Source: CAVQBC01 sp963848415
GTDB lineage: Bacteria; Actinomycetota; Thermoleophilia; Solirubrobacterales; Solirubrobacteraceae
DNA length: 64,000 nt
Assembly: GCA_963848415.1 (NCBI GenBank)
Contig: CAWKDN010000001.1
Coordinates: forward strand, 186,001 to 250,000
Direction of reading: 5' to 3'
This document shows, one piece after another, positions 33,115 to 41,888 of this stretch. The notes beneath the pieces were generated by a model, which worked only from the letters and a program-made list of their open reading frames with translations, was not told the origin of the DNA and made no database searches. The translations under genes and the position numbers were made by a program. How positions within the stretch are numbered: position 1 is the stretch's first letter; each line of letters starts with the position of its first letter.

Positions 33115-34019
33115 CAGTTCGCCTTCTCCACCGCGTGGCCGCCGAACTGGTTGCGCAGCGCGGCGAGCACGCGGAAGCCGTAGTCGCCGGAGTCACGCGA
33201 GTAGAAGCGGGCGAACAGCGCGGCGGCGATCACCGGCGTGGGCACCTCGGAGTCGATCGCCCCCGCGAGCGTCCAGCGGCCCTCGCCCGAGTCCTGCACC
33301 CAGCCCTTGATGTCCTTGAGCTCGTTGCCCTCCTGCGCGAAGGCCCGCTCGGCCAGCTCGCACAGCCACGAGCGCACGACCGAGCCGCGGTTCCACAGGC
33401 CGGCGACCTCCTTGAGGTCGGGCTTGAAGATCGACTTCTCCATCACCTCGAAGCCCTCGGCGTAGGCCTGCATGAGCCCGTACTCGACGCCGTTGTGGAC
33501 CATCTTCACGAAGTGCCCGGCGCCGGCGTCGCCGAAGTGCCGCCAGCCGTCGGGCGGGGCCAGCACGTCGAGCACCGTCGCGAGCCGGCCGACGCTCTCC
33601 TCGTGGCCGCCGACCATCATGCAGTAGCCCTCCTGCAGGCCCCAGATGCCGCCGGAGACGCCGACGTCGACGTAGTGCAGGCCGCGCGCGTCGAGCTCGA
33701 CCGCGCGCCCGACGTCGTCGTTCCAGTTGGAGTTGCCGCCGTCGATGATCGTGTCGCCCTCGTCCAGCAGGTCGGCGACGGCCTCGAGCGTCTGCGTCGT
33801 CGGGGCGCCGGAGGGAATCATCAGCCAGATCAGCCGCGGGGCCTGCAGGCGGGAGACGAGGTCCTCAAGCGAGGTGGCGCCGGTCGCGCCGGTCTGCTCG
33901 GCGGCCTGCACCGCGTGGGCGTTCGGGTCGTAGGCGACCACCTCGATGTCGGAGTCGCGCTCGATCCGATGGACCATGTTGCCGCCCATCTTCCCGAGCC
34001 CGATGAAGCCGATCTGCAT
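33114..34019 (-). CDS. gnd: 6-phosphogluconate dehydrogenase, decarboxylating (short NAD-type)
   Basis: 301 residues from ATG 34019. Rossmann motif IGFIGLGKMGGNMV, substrate loops IDGGNSNWNDDV and YVDVGVSGGIWGL, catalytic lysine region GAGHFVKMVHNGVEYGLMQA, and a C-terminal YGFRVLAALRNQFGGHAVE. About 300 residues, the GndA/YqeC-like short class, often NAD-dependent, rather than the 470-residue class. It produces ribulose 5-phosphate, which RpiB at the operon end isomerises. First gene of six; its promoter lies in the 137-bp gap facing the CapA gene. Confidence 0.95.
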   Translation of the reverse strand: MQIGFIGLGKMGGNMVHRIERDSDIEVVAYDPNAHAVQAAEQTGATGATSLEDLVSRLQAPRLIWLMIPSGAPTTQTLEAVADLLDEGDTIIDGGNSNWNDDVGRAVELDARGLHYVDVGVSGGIWGLQEGYCMMVGGHEESVGRLATVLDVLAPPDGWRHFGDAGAGHFVKMVHNGVEYGLMQAYAEGFEVMEKSIFKPDLKEVAGLWNRGSVVRSWLCELAERAFAQEGNELKDIKGWVQDSGEGRWTLAGAIDSEVPTPVIAAALFARFYSRDSGDYGFRVLAALRNQFGGHAVEKAN

Positions 34020-34156
34020 CAGTCGATTCCCTTCGCGGTCGCGGTCTGCGCCCTGCATACCCTCCAGGGCGCCGGGGCGACCCTTCAGGGCAGGGTGAAG
34101 CTACCGCAGTGGCCTGCCGGGCAGGAGACGCCCGCCCGGCGGCGTAGCCTTGCGCC

Positions 34157-35296
34157 ATGAAGTGCGTGGCGCCGGGGCTGGCGCTGATCGCCGTGCTCGT
34201 GGTCCTCGGCTCCTGCGGAGAGGACGGCGCCACGGTCGCGGCGCCGCGAGCGCAGCCCGAGCCGGCCCCGCCGGCCGAGCGCGCGGCGCCGGTCCGGCTG
34301 ACCGTCTCGGTGAGCGGCGACCTGCTGCCCCACCTGCCCGTCGTCTCTCGCGCGCGGGAGCTCGCCGGCGGCCGCGGCTATGACTTCGCGCCGCTCTTCG
34401 GCGCCATCCGCCCGCTCGTGACGGCGGCCGACCTGGCCCTCTGCCACGTCGAGACGCCGCTGGTGGCCGGCCCGCCGCAGGGCTACCCCACCTTCGCCAC
34501 CCCGCCCGACCTCGCGCGCGCGATCAAGGCGACCGGCTGGGACGCCTGCAGCACGGCCTCCAACCACACGCTCGACCAGGGCCAGGGCGGCGTCGCCTCG
34601 ACGCTGCGTGCACTGCGACGCGCCGGCGTGCGCTCGGCGGGCTCGGCCACGTCCGCCGCCGGCGCCCGCCGGATCACGATCCTGCGCGTGCGCGGCGTGC
34701 GGGTGGCGTTCCTCTCCTACACGGCGGTCTCCAACGGCCAGGCCGTGCCGGCGCCCTACTCGGTGGCCTTCGCCTCGCCCGGCCGGATCCTGGGCGACGC
34801 CCGCCGCGCCCGGCGCCGGGGCGCCGAGGCGGTGCTCGTCAACCTGCACTGGGGGACCGAGTACCGCTCCTCGCCCGACGCCGCGCAGCAGCGCCTGGCC
34901 GCGCGGTTGACGGACTCGGCGGACATCACCGCGGTCGTCGGCCAGCACGCCCACGTCGTGCAGCCGATCCGCAAGGTCGGCCGCGGCTGGGTGGTCTTCG
35001 GCACCGGCAACCTGCTCTCCAACCAGACCGCCGGCTGCTGTGCGCCCGGCAGCCAGGACGGCGCCCTCGTGGAGCTGCGGCTGCTCGTCCCGCCGGGCGG
35101 CCGCGCGAGCGTGGCCGGAATCCGCTACACGCCGACGTGGGTGCGCCACCCGGACTACACGATCCTCCCGGTCGGCCGCGCGCTCGCGCGCCAGCAGGCC
35201 GACGCCGGCGCCCTGCGCGCCTCCTACGCCCGCACGACCCGGGTGATGGGCCGCGCGCGCGGCGTGCGCCCGGTGCCCCGCCGCCTGCCCGGCTGA
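34157..35296 (+). CDS. CapA family lipoprotein (metallophosphatase-like)
   Basis: 379 residues from ATG 34157. Lipobox VLVVLGSC at about residues 13-20 predicts membrane-anchored lipoprotein. PGA_cap domain: VSVSGDLLPHLP (first metal Asp), ALCHVETPL, TASNHTLDQGQGG (Asn-His), VLVNLHWGTEY, VVGQHAHVVQPI and FGTGNLLSNQ. The CapA family includes a poly-gamma-glutamate capsule factor and enzymes of unknown substrate. No other capsule gene is nearby, so a cell-envelope phosphoesterase role is inferred. Confidence 0.9.
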   Translation: MKCVAPGLALIAVLVVLGSCGEDGATVAAPRAQPEPAPPAERAAPVRLTVSVSGDLLPHLPVVSRARELAGGRGYDFAPLFGAIRPLVTAADLALCHVETPLVAGPPQGYPTFATPPDLARAIKATGWDACSTASNHTLDQGQGGVASTLRALRRAGVRSAGSATSAAGARRITILRVRGVRVAFLSYTAVSNGQAVPAPYSVAFASPGRILGDARRARRRGAEAVLVNLHWGTEYRSSPDAAQQRLAARLTDSADITAVVGQHAHVVQPIRKVGRGWVVFGTGNLLSNQTAGCCAPGSQDGALVELRLLVPPGGRASVAGIRYTPTWVRHPDYTILPVGRALARQQADAGALRASYARTTRVMGRARGVRPVPRRLPG

Positions 35297-35377
35297 GCCG
35301 CCACACGAGGTCCTCCTGCACTTGAGCGGACTATGTCCGCCGAACTGCACGAGCATCCTCACGAGACCCCGAACCGC

Positions 35378-35424
35378 ACCCCTTACCAGCGGGGGTAAGG
35401 CCAGCGCGCAGCGGCCGTAAGGGG
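35378..35424. promoter_or_regulatory. Repeated CCTTAC/GTAAGG motif, candidate operator or 5' hairpin
   Basis: CCCCTTAC at 35379-35386 is complementary to GTAAGGGG at 35417-35424, and a third copy GTAAGG at 35395-35400 lies between. The three motifs sit about 110 bp before the small ORF at 35534. Either alternative hairpins in a leader or protein sites. The remaining part of this 237-bp gap shows nothing else I can name. Confidence 0.35.
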
Positions 35425-35533
35425 ACCGCCGACCCACGCCGAGGCAACCGCCCGATGTGCCACCGCACCCGGCGGCCTAGCGTGGCGGACGTCGTCACAG
35501 CGCCGCCGCCCGCCTCGTCAGAAGGGCATCCCC

Positions 35534-35713
35534 ATGACCTCCCCCTCCCTCACTCCCCACGTCGCCGCCGGACTGGCGGCCGACCGCCGCGCCGCCGCCG
35601 CCCGCCACCGCGCCGTCCGCGCAGGAGCCGTTCCCCGGCTGCGCGGGCTCCTCACCCGCGGGGCGGGCCGGCGCGCCGCGGCACCCCGCCTGCATCCCCG
35701 GCCGGGCGCGTGA
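35534..35713 (+). CDS. Small Arg/Ala-rich protein (59 residues), coupled to the next gene
   Basis: ATG 35534 is preceded by AGAAGGG. The ORF encodes TSPSLTPHVAAGLAADRRAA followed by a basic helix and ends at TGA 35711-35713, overlapping the GTG start of the helical-repeat gene (GTGA). This overlap and the good start site argue for translation. The Arg-rich, Ala-rich composition suggests an amphipathic basic helix. No family recognised; it could also be a leader peptide that mainly couples translation. Confidence 0.5.
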   Translation: MTSPSLTPHVAAGLAADRRAAAARHRAVRAGAVPRLRGLLTRGAGRRAAAPRLHPRPGA

Positions 35714-37026
35714 TCGACGCGCCCGGCCCGGGGGCGGCGGGACTCGCCCGCGCGACGGCGCGGCTCGCGGCGGTCGACGAGGCGGCCGACCCTCGCCGCG
35801 CGGCCGAGCTGTGGGAGCGGATGGCCCACGAGCTGCGGCTGGCCGGCCAGGGCGAGGAGAGCTTCGCGGCGCTCGACCGGGCGCTGCGGCTGCTCGCCGG
35901 CGCCGGCGCCGGGAACGCCGCCGAGCGGGCGGCATTGCGCGAGCGCTACGCGGCCCTGCTGCTCGACCATGGCCGCTACGGCATCGCGGTCACCATGGCC
36001 GAGGCGGCCATCGCCGACGGCGGTGACCGCGCCGTCCTCGCCCGTGCCTCCTCCACGCTCGGCCTCGGCAAGGCCGCGCTCGGCGCGACCGGCGAGGGCC
36101 TCGAGCTCCTGCGCGCGGCAGTGCGGGACAGCGATGACCGTGCGGCGGCCGTCGCCGCGCTGGCCGACGCCGTCGCGCGGCTCGGGCGTCCCGAGGATGC
36201 GCTCGCGCTGCTGCGCTCGCGGCCCGAGCGTCCCGGCGGCGCCCGGCCGAGCCTGCTCGAGGCCGATCTCCTGCTCGCGCTCGGACGCCCCGACGACGCC
36301 GAGCGGGCGCTCGCCGGCGCGCCCGGCTCGCTGCGCGAGGCCCGCCTGCGCGCCCGCCTGGCGGTCCTGCGCGGCGACTGGTCCGCGGCCGGGCGCCGGC
36401 TGGACGCCTTCGCCGCGCGCTGCGACGTGACCCCGGCGCCGCAGTGGCTCGAGCCGCTGCACGGCATGCGCGCGCTGACCGCCCTGCACGGCGACCGCGT
36501 CGGCGAGGCGCGCGAGCTGGTCGCCGCCGGGCTGACCGCGCTGCAGGGCACCGACGACGGCACGCGCCAGCTGCGGCTGGTGTGGATCGGCCTGCGCGCC
36601 GAGGCCGAGGCGGCCGCTCGCGCCGTCGCATCCGGCGAGGCCTTCGACCCGTGGACCCTGCGCGGTCTCGAGACCGAGCTCGCCTACGCCGAGGGCGCGG
36701 CCGCCCGCTGGGCCGAGGCCGCTCCGACGGCGGCGGTCGCCCGCGCCGAGCTCGGCCGGGTGGCGGGCCTGCTCGGGGCCGCGTCACCCGACCCCGCCGC
36801 CTGGCTGGCGCCGGCGCGGACCTTCACCCGCCTCGGCCTCGCCTGGCCGGCGGCGTACGCCCGGGTCCGCGCGGGCGAGGCGCTGCTCGCCACCGGCGCG
36901 GAGGCGGAGGCCCGGCGCGTGCTCGCCGCCGCCCGCTCGGCCGCGCGGCAGCTGGGCGCGCGCCCGCTGCTCGAGGCGATCGAGGCGCTGGACGCGCGCC
37001 GGACAGCCGTCGCCCGCGCCCATTAG
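35710..37026 (+). CDS. Tetratricopeptide-like helical repeat protein
   Basis: 438 residues from GTG 35710. The whole chain is Ala/Leu/Arg-rich antiparallel helix pairs of TPR spacing, for example RRAAELWERMAHELRLAGQG, YGIAVTMAEAAIADGGDRAV, LGRPEDALALLRSRPERPGG, GRPDDAERALAGAPGSLREA and EAEARRVLAAARSAARQLGA. It resembles the C-terminal half of large LuxR/ATPase regulators, but no ATPase or DNA-binding domain is attached, so it is a free-standing scaffold. Coupled to the 59-residue ORF upstream; the GH15 gene follows 44 bp later. Partners unknown. Confidence 0.75.
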   Translation: MIDAPGPGAAGLARATARLAAVDEAADPRRAAELWERMAHELRLAGQGEESFAALDRALRLLAGAGAGNAAERAALRERYAALLLDHGRYGIAVTMAEAAIADGGDRAVLARASSTLGLGKAALGATGEGLELLRAAVRDSDDRAAAVAALADAVARLGRPEDALALLRSRPERPGGARPSLLEADLLLALGRPDDAERALAGAPGSLREARLRARLAVLRGDWSAAGRRLDAFAARCDVTPAPQWLEPLHGMRALTALHGDRVGEARELVAAGLTALQGTDDGTRQLRLVWIGLRAEAEAAARAVASGEAFDPWTLRGLETELAYAEGAAARWAEAAPTAAVARAELGRVAGLLGAASPDPAAWLAPARTFTRLGLAWPAAYARVRAGEALLATGAEAEARRVLAAARSAARQLGARPLLEAIEALDARRTAVARAH

Positions 37027-37070
37027 CATCCCGCCCGCCGAGTCGGAGATCGCCAACGCAGGGAGGAACG

Positions 37071-39275
37071 ATGCCAGCGCTTCGGGCAGCACGCGCGTAC
37101 CGCGCCGGGACGGCGGGGCTGTGTGTCGCCCTGCTGGCGGGCACGCTGGCCGGCGCCGCACAGGCGCGTCCACCCGCGCCCGGCGCCCCCGGCGAGCGCC
37201 ACACCTGGGCGCCGGCCGACAAGCACGGCTTCGGCAGCGCGATCGGTCCCGAGAGCCCCGCCTGGTTCACGCTGCGCTCGGCGGAGCTGAGCGAGATCTA
37301 CTACCCCGACCTGAGCACGCCGAGCTTCCGCGACCTCGAGTTCGCCGTCACCGACGGGCGCAGCTTCCTCGATCGCGAGACCGATGCCGCGGTGCGCTCG
37401 GAGGTCGAGGCGCTGCCCGGCGCGCTGGCCTTCCGCCAGACGACCGAGACCGCCCGCTGGAAGCTGACCAAGACCTGGGTGACCGACCCGCGGCGCGCCA
37501 CCGTGCTCGCGGACATCCGCTTCCAAGCACGGACGCGGCGGCCGCTCGAGGTCTACCTGCTCACCGATCCCGCCCCCGGCAACGACGGCAACGACGACCG
37601 CGGCGCGGCCGGTGACGGCGCGCTGCTGGCGTGGGACGACACCGTCGCCAGCGCCGTGGTCGCCGAGCCGCGGCTGCGGCATGCGACCAGCGGCTACGCC
37701 GCAACGGCAAGCGACCCACGCACCACGCTGGACGCCGAGCGCCGGCTGGGCCGGCGCTACGACGCGCTGAGCGCCGGCAACGTCGTGCAGGCCGCGCGAA
37801 CGAAGCTCGGCGGCCGCCGCGGCGGGCGCCGGCTGACGCTGGCGATCGGCTTCGGCGCCGACCGCTGGAGCGCCGAGCGCAGCGCCGCGCGCTCGCTGGA
37901 CCGCGGCTTCTGGAGCATCGCGCCCGACTACGCGCGCGGCTGGTGGCGCTACCTCAGCTCGCTCAAGGCGCCGCCGGCGAGCGTGCGCGGCGACCGCGAG
38001 CGGCGCCGCCTCTACGAGCAGTCGCTGATGGTGCTCGAAGCATCTGAAGACAAGCGCAACCCGGGCGCCTCGATCGCCTCGCCCTCGATGCCGTGGGTGT
38101 GGGGCACGCTCGGGCTTGAGCAGGACAACGAGGATCCCGTCCGGCGCGAGCAGTCGGGTCCCTACCACCTGGTCTGGCCGCGCGACTTCTACCACGTGGC
38201 CACCGCGCAGAAGGCGGCCGGCGACGACGCGGCGGCCGACCGGCTGATGGACTACCTGTGGCAGGTGCAGAAGCCGGATGGCTCCTTCTGGCAGAACACG
38301 AAGGTCGACGGCACCGAGTGGTGGACGGGCCTGCAGCTCGACCAGGTCGCGCTGCCCGTGGTGCTCGCCTGGTGGCTCGAGCGCCGCGGCGCCGAGGACT
38401 GGGTCCACGTCCGCGAGGCCGCCGACTTCATCGTCGCCAACGGGCCGACCACCGAGCAGGAGCGCTGGGAGAACCAGAGCGGCTGGTCGCCGAACACGAT
38501 CGCGACGGCCATCGCCGGCCTGGTGTGCGCCGGCGACATCGCCCGCGCCAACGGCGACCCGGTGCGCGCCGACCGCTACGAGGCGCTGGCGGACAAGTGG
38601 CAGCGCAGCGTCGAGGCGTGGACCGCCACGCGCAACGGCCCCTATTCGCCCAAGCCCTACTACCTGCGGGTCTCCAAGGACGGCAACCCCAACGACGGTT
38701 CGACTTACGACATCGGGGACAACTTCCCGCGCGACGTCGACGAGCGCGAGGTCGTCGACCAGAGCTTCCTCGGCCTCGTGCTCTTCGGCGTCAAGGCCCA
38801 CGACGACGCGACGATCCGCAACTCGCTCGCAGTCGGCGACTCGATCCTCGAGGAGGACACCCCGGCAGGGTCGCTGTTCTACCGGTTCACGTTCGACGGC
38901 TACGGCGAGACCGAGACCGGCGCGATGTGGGATCTCTTCGAGACCAAGGAGCGCCAGACGCTCGGCCGGCTGTGGCCGCTGCTGACCGGCGAGCGCGGCG
39001 AGTACGAGCTGATCGCCGGGCGCAGCGCGACCCCGCACCTGGCGACGATCGCCTCGACCGCCAACGACGGCCTGATGCTGCCCGAGCAGGTGTGGGACGG
39101 CCGCCCGCCCACCGGGGAGCCCGGCGCCGAGCTCGGGGAGGGCACGAGGTCGGCGACGCCGCTGGCCTGGACGCACGCGCAGTACGTGCGGCTGGCGTGG
39201 TCGATCGATGCCGGTGAGCCGGTCGAGCGACCGTCGATCGTGACCTGCCGCTACACCGGAACTGAGTGCCCCTGA
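37071..39275 (+). CDS. Secreted GH15 glucoamylase/glucodextranase-like enzyme
   Basis: 734 residues from ATG 37071 behind GGGAGG. Signal peptide (AGTAGLCVALLAGTLAGAAQA, to about residue 31). An N-terminal beta-sandwich GH15_N domain (about 35-300) starts with PGERHTWAPADKHGFGSA. A catalytic (alpha/alpha)6 barrel (about 310-710) follows with PYHLVWPRDFYHVATAQKAA, the proposed acid in RWENQSGWSPNTIATAIAG, DGYGETETGAMWDLF and the proposed base in LPEQVWDGR. GH15 enzymes release glucose from non-reducing ends of alpha-glucans. Exported, so it likely degrades external starch or dextran, supplying glucose to the kinase and pentose-phosphate operon nearby. Confidence 0.93.
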   Translation: MPALRAARAYRAGTAGLCVALLAGTLAGAAQARPPAPGAPGERHTWAPADKHGFGSAIGPESPAWFTLRSAELSEIYYPDLSTPSFRDLEFAVTDGRSFLDRETDAAVRSEVEALPGALAFRQTTETARWKLTKTWVTDPRRATVLADIRFQARTRRPLEVYLLTDPAPGNDGNDDRGAAGDGALLAWDDTVASAVVAEPRLRHATSGYAATASDPRTTLDAERRLGRRYDALSAGNVVQAARTKLGGRRGGRRLTLAIGFGADRWSAERSAARSLDRGFWSIAPDYARGWWRYLSSLKAPPASVRGDRERRRLYEQSLMVLEASEDKRNPGASIASPSMPWVWGTLGLEQDNEDPVRREQSGPYHLVWPRDFYHVATAQKAAGDDAAADRLMDYLWQVQKPDGSFWQNTKVDGTEWWTGLQLDQVALPVVLAWWLERRGAEDWVHVREAADFIVANGPTTEQERWENQSGWSPNTIATAIAGLVCAGDIARANGDPVRADRYEALADKWQRSVEAWTATRNGPYSPKPYYLRVSKDGNPNDGSTYDIGDNFPRDVDEREVVDQSFLGLVLFGVKAHDDATIRNSLAVGDSILEEDTPAGSLFYRFTFDGYGETETGAMWDLFETKERQTLGRLWPLLTGERGEYELIAGRSATPHLATIASTANDGLMLPEQVWDGRPPTGEPGAELGEGTRSATPLAWTHAQYVRLAWSIDAGEPVERPSIVTCRYTGTECP

Positions 39276-39316
39276 GTCCTATCCTGTAGGAGACCCCGAA
39301 CGAGAGAGAAGGACTG

Positions 39317-39724
39317 ATGTCGACCGACGTCACCAAGACCGACGATCAGTGGCGCGAGGAGCTCAGCCCCGAGCAGTACCAGGTCCTGCGCAAGGCGGGC
39401 ACCGAGCCGCCGTTCACCGGCCAGTACTGGGACTGCCACGACGACGGCGTCTATCGCTGCGCCGGCTGCGGCGCCGAGCTGTTCAACGCCCAGACGAAGT
39501 TCGAGTCCGGCACCGGCTGGCCGAGCTTCACCGAGCCGGCCTTCGCCGAGGCGGTCGAGCTGCGCGAGGACAACGGCCTGTTCATGAAGCGCACCGAGGT
39601 CGTCTGCCGCAACTGCGGCGGGCACCTGGGCCACGTCTTCGACGACGGCCCGGCCGACCAGGGCGGGATGCGCTACTGCATCAACTCCGCCTCGCTGGAC
39701 CTGGACCGCAAGCCGGGCGCCTGA
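39317..39724 (+). CDS. msrB: Peptide methionine-(R)-S-oxide reductase
   Basis: 135 residues from ATG 39317. Zinc-binding CAGC and CRNC pairs, FESGTGWPSFTEPA, GGHLGHVFDDGP and the catalytic cysteine in MRYCINSASLDL. Reduces methionine-R-sulfoxide in proteins using thioredoxin. Complete single-domain form. A GC hairpin follows 15 bp after the stop. Confidence 0.97.
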   Translation: MSTDVTKTDDQWREELSPEQYQVLRKAGTEPPFTGQYWDCHDDGVYRCAGCGAELFNAQTKFESGTGWPSFTEPAFAEAVELREDNGLFMKRTEVVCRNCGGHLGHVFDDGPADQGGMRYCINSASLDLDRKPGA

Positions 39725-39738
39725 GCGCCCCGTCCGTG

Positions 39739-39763
39739 CCCGCGCGCGCCCCGGGCGCGCGGG
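39739..39763 (+). terminator. Hairpin terminator after msrB
   Basis: Perfect 9-bp arms CCCGCGCGC and GCGCGCGGG with a 7-nt loop, 15 bp past the msrB stop. No U-run. Confidence 0.5.
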
Positions 39764-39838
39764 ATCGTGCCGCGACCGATGAGCCCGCGCGCGGCGGGCG
39801 ATCTCATGCTCGACCACACGGCGAGCGAAGGAGCGGTG

Positions 39839-40399
39839 ATGGGCAAGGTCAGCTACACGATGCAGGTCTCGCTGGACGGCTACGTCGAGGACGCGAACGG
39901 CGACATCGGCTTCGCCGAGCCCGACGAGGAGGTCCACCGCGAGGCCAACGCGCAGGTGCGCGAGGCGTCCGCGCTGCTCTACGGACGCCGCATGTACGAG
40001 GTCATGGACGGCTATTGGCCGGCGGCCGCGGAGCGCGACGACCAGCCCGAGGTCGCGGCGGAGTTCGCCCAGGTCTACGTGGGCACGCCGCGGATCGTGT
40101 TCTCCGACACGCTGCAGGAGGTCGGCGAGGGCGCCCGGCTGGTCCGCAGCGCCGACGCGATCGCGGAGGTCAACCGTCTCAAAGCGGAGAGCGACGGCCA
40201 CCTCGGCGTCGCCGGCCCCGGCCTGGCCGCGTCGCTGCTGGAGCTGATCGACGAGTTCTGCCTCTACGTCATGCCGGTCGCCGTCGGCGGCGGCAAGCCG
40301 TTCATCCCGGCCGGCGGCGAGCAGCTACGACTCGCGCTGCGCGAGCAGCGCGCGTTCGCCTCGGGGACCGTCTACCTGCGCTACGCGCGGGCGGCCTGA
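39839..40399 (+). CDS. Dihydrofolate reductase family protein (RibD C-terminal domain-like)
   Basis: 186 residues from ATG 39839 with GAAGGAG. The RibD_C/DHFR-like fold shows YTMQVSLDGYVEDANGDIGF, LLYGRRMYEVMDGYWP, IVFSDTLQEV, LGVAGPGLAASLLELIDEF and VMPVAVGGGKPFIP. Such orphan proteins bind NADPH and a pterin-like or other heterocycle; true substrate is unknown. One of three DHFR-like genes in the window (others at 51.8 and 52.4 kb). Phosphotransferase gene follows 8 bp later. Confidence 0.88.
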   Translation: MGKVSYTMQVSLDGYVEDANGDIGFAEPDEEVHREANAQVREASALLYGRRMYEVMDGYWPAAAERDDQPEVAAEFAQVYVGTPRIVFSDTLQEVGEGARLVRSADAIAEVNRLKAESDGHLGVAGPGLAASLLELIDEFCLYVMPVAVGGGKPFIPAGGEQLRLALREQRAFASGTVYLRYARAA

Positions 40400-40407
40400 C
40401 CCAGCCG

Positions 40408-41274
40408 ATGGCGGACGTCGACGCGCCGCTCGCGCGGCGGCTGATCGCCGCTCAGTTCCCGCACTGGAGCGGCCTTGCCGTCACACCGGTGACGCCCGGC
40501 GGCAACGACAACCGGACGTTCCGGCTCGGCGACGAGCTGACCGTGCGGATCCCGAGCGCCGACCGCTACGCCGCCGCAGTCGCCAAGGAGCATCGCTGGC
40601 TGCCGGTCCTCGCGCAGCAGCTCCCGCTGGAGATCCCGGCGCCGGTGGCGCGCGGCGCGCCCGGCGAGGGCTATCCCCACGCCTGGTCGGTCTACCGCTG
40701 GCTCGCGGGCGAGCCCGCGAGCCTGCCGGCGATCGCCGACCCGGTGGCGTTCGCGACGACGCTCGCGGGCTTCCTGCTGGCGCTCCAGCGCGTCGACCCG
40801 TCCGGTGGGCCCGCGCCTGGTCCGCACAACTTCTTCCGCGGCGGCCCGCTGACGACCTACGCGCAGGAGACCCTGGAGGCGATCGAGGCGCTCGGCGCCG
40901 AGGTCCCGCGCGACGCGTGCCTGGCGACCTGGGAGGCCGCGGTGACGGCCACGTGGGAGGGCGAGCCGGTGTGGTTGCACGGCGACGTCGCCGAGGGAAA
41001 CCTGCTGCTGCGCGACGGACGGCTGGCCGCCGTGATCGACTTCGGGACCTCCGGCGTCGGCGACCCGGCGTGTGACGTCGTGATCGCCTGGACGCTGTTG
41101 TCCGGCGCGAGCCGCGCGGCGTTCCGAGAGGCGCTCGGCGCCGATCGCGGGACGTGGGCGCGCGGCCGCGGCTGGGCGCTGTGGAAGGCGCTGATCACCC
41201 TCGAGCACGACCCCACCGGGCCGGCCCGGCGGGTGCTCGACGAGGTGGTTGCCGACCACGCTCGCGGCCGCTAG
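40408..41274 (+). CDS. Aminoglycoside phosphotransferase family kinase
   Basis: 288 residues from ATG 40408. Kinase-like fold of the APH/choline-kinase group: N-lobe TPGGNDNRTFRLGDELTVRI, catalytic loop VWLHGDVAEGNLLLRDG (HGDxxxxN) and metal aspartate in AAVIDFGTSGVGDPACD. It is complete. Homologues annotated as APH phosphorylate varied small molecules; antibiotic resistance cannot be assumed. Its end overlaps the convergent methyltransferase gene by 4 bases. Confidence 0.9.
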   Translation: MADVDAPLARRLIAAQFPHWSGLAVTPVTPGGNDNRTFRLGDELTVRIPSADRYAAAVAKEHRWLPVLAQQLPLEIPAPVARGAPGEGYPHAWSVYRWLAGEPASLPAIADPVAFATTLAGFLLALQRVDPSGGPAPGPHNFFRGGPLTTYAQETLEAIEALGAEVPRDACLATWEAAVTATWEGEPVWLHGDVAEGNLLLRDGRLAAVIDFGTSGVGDPACDVVIAWTLLSGASRAAFREALGADRGTWARGRGWALWKALITLEHDPTGPARRVLDEVVADHARGR

Positions 41275-41888
41275 CGGCGCCGGACCGCGACGACGGTGTC
41301 CACCACGGTGGCGACCTGCCCGCCGGGGCCGGTCGCCTCGCGCTCGTAGGCCTCCAGGCGCTGGAGCCGCCACCGCGCGGGGTCGAGGCCGAGCTCGTCG
41401 TGCTTCTCCTGCGGCGTGGGGAAGCCGACGTCCGCGTCGGGATCCCACGCCCACGGGCGCGCCGAGCCGTGGTCGACGATCAGCAGCAGGCCGCCCGGCG
41501 CCAGCGCGTCCGCCGCCGCGCGCAGCACGGCGTCACGCGCGAACACCAGCGGGGACTGCAGGTACTGGGCACAGACGAGGTCGAACCGGCCCGCCGGCAG
41601 CGAGCGGCTCAACTCATGGCGCTCGAAGCGGGTGCGGTGCTGGACGCCGGCGGCGGCCGCGCCGGTCCGCGCGCGCTCGAGCGCGGTCGCGGACACGTCG
41701 GCCCCGACCACCTCCCAGCCCTGCAACGCCAGCCAGATCGCGTCGACGCCCTCGCTGCAGCCGAGGTCCAGCCCGCGGCCGGGCGGCAGCGCGCCGGCCG
41801 TCTGGACCAGGACGGGGTGCGGCTTGCCCGCCCGCGGCGGCGCCTCGGCGTAGTGGCGCTCCCAGAACCGTTCGGTCGCGCCGCTCAC
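41271..41888 (-). CDS. Class I SAM-dependent methyltransferase
   Basis: 205 residues from GTG 41888, coupled to the preceding oxidoreductase gene (GTGA). SAM loop GRGLDLGCSEGVDAIWLA, acidic strand WEVVGADVSATALERA, RFDLVCAQYLQSP and a C-terminal GGQVATVVDTVVAV. Operon with a thioredoxin-reductase-like enzyme, an arrangement repeated in actinobacteria next to XRE-cupin regulators. The substrate may be a thiol, metalloid or small oxidised compound (inference). Confidence 0.9.
   Translation of the reverse strand: MSGATERFWERHYAEAPPRAGKPHPVLVQTAGALPPGRGLDLGCSEGVDAIWLALQGWEVVGADVSATALERARTGAAAAGVQHRTRFERHELSRSLPAGRFDLVCAQYLQSPLVFARDAVLRAAADALAPGGLLLIVDHGSARPWAWDPDADVGFPTPQEKHDELGLDPARWRLQRLEAYEREATGPGGQVATVVDTVVAVRRR

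Noticed and set aside
37023..39176. 717-codon minus-strand frame opposite the GH15 gene
   Set aside because: Shadow of a clearly coding gene; no start context or motif.
40408..41274. Antibiotic resistance by the aminoglycoside phosphotransferase family gene
   Set aside because: The fold is shared by many small-molecule kinases and nothing here indicates aminoglycoside specificity.
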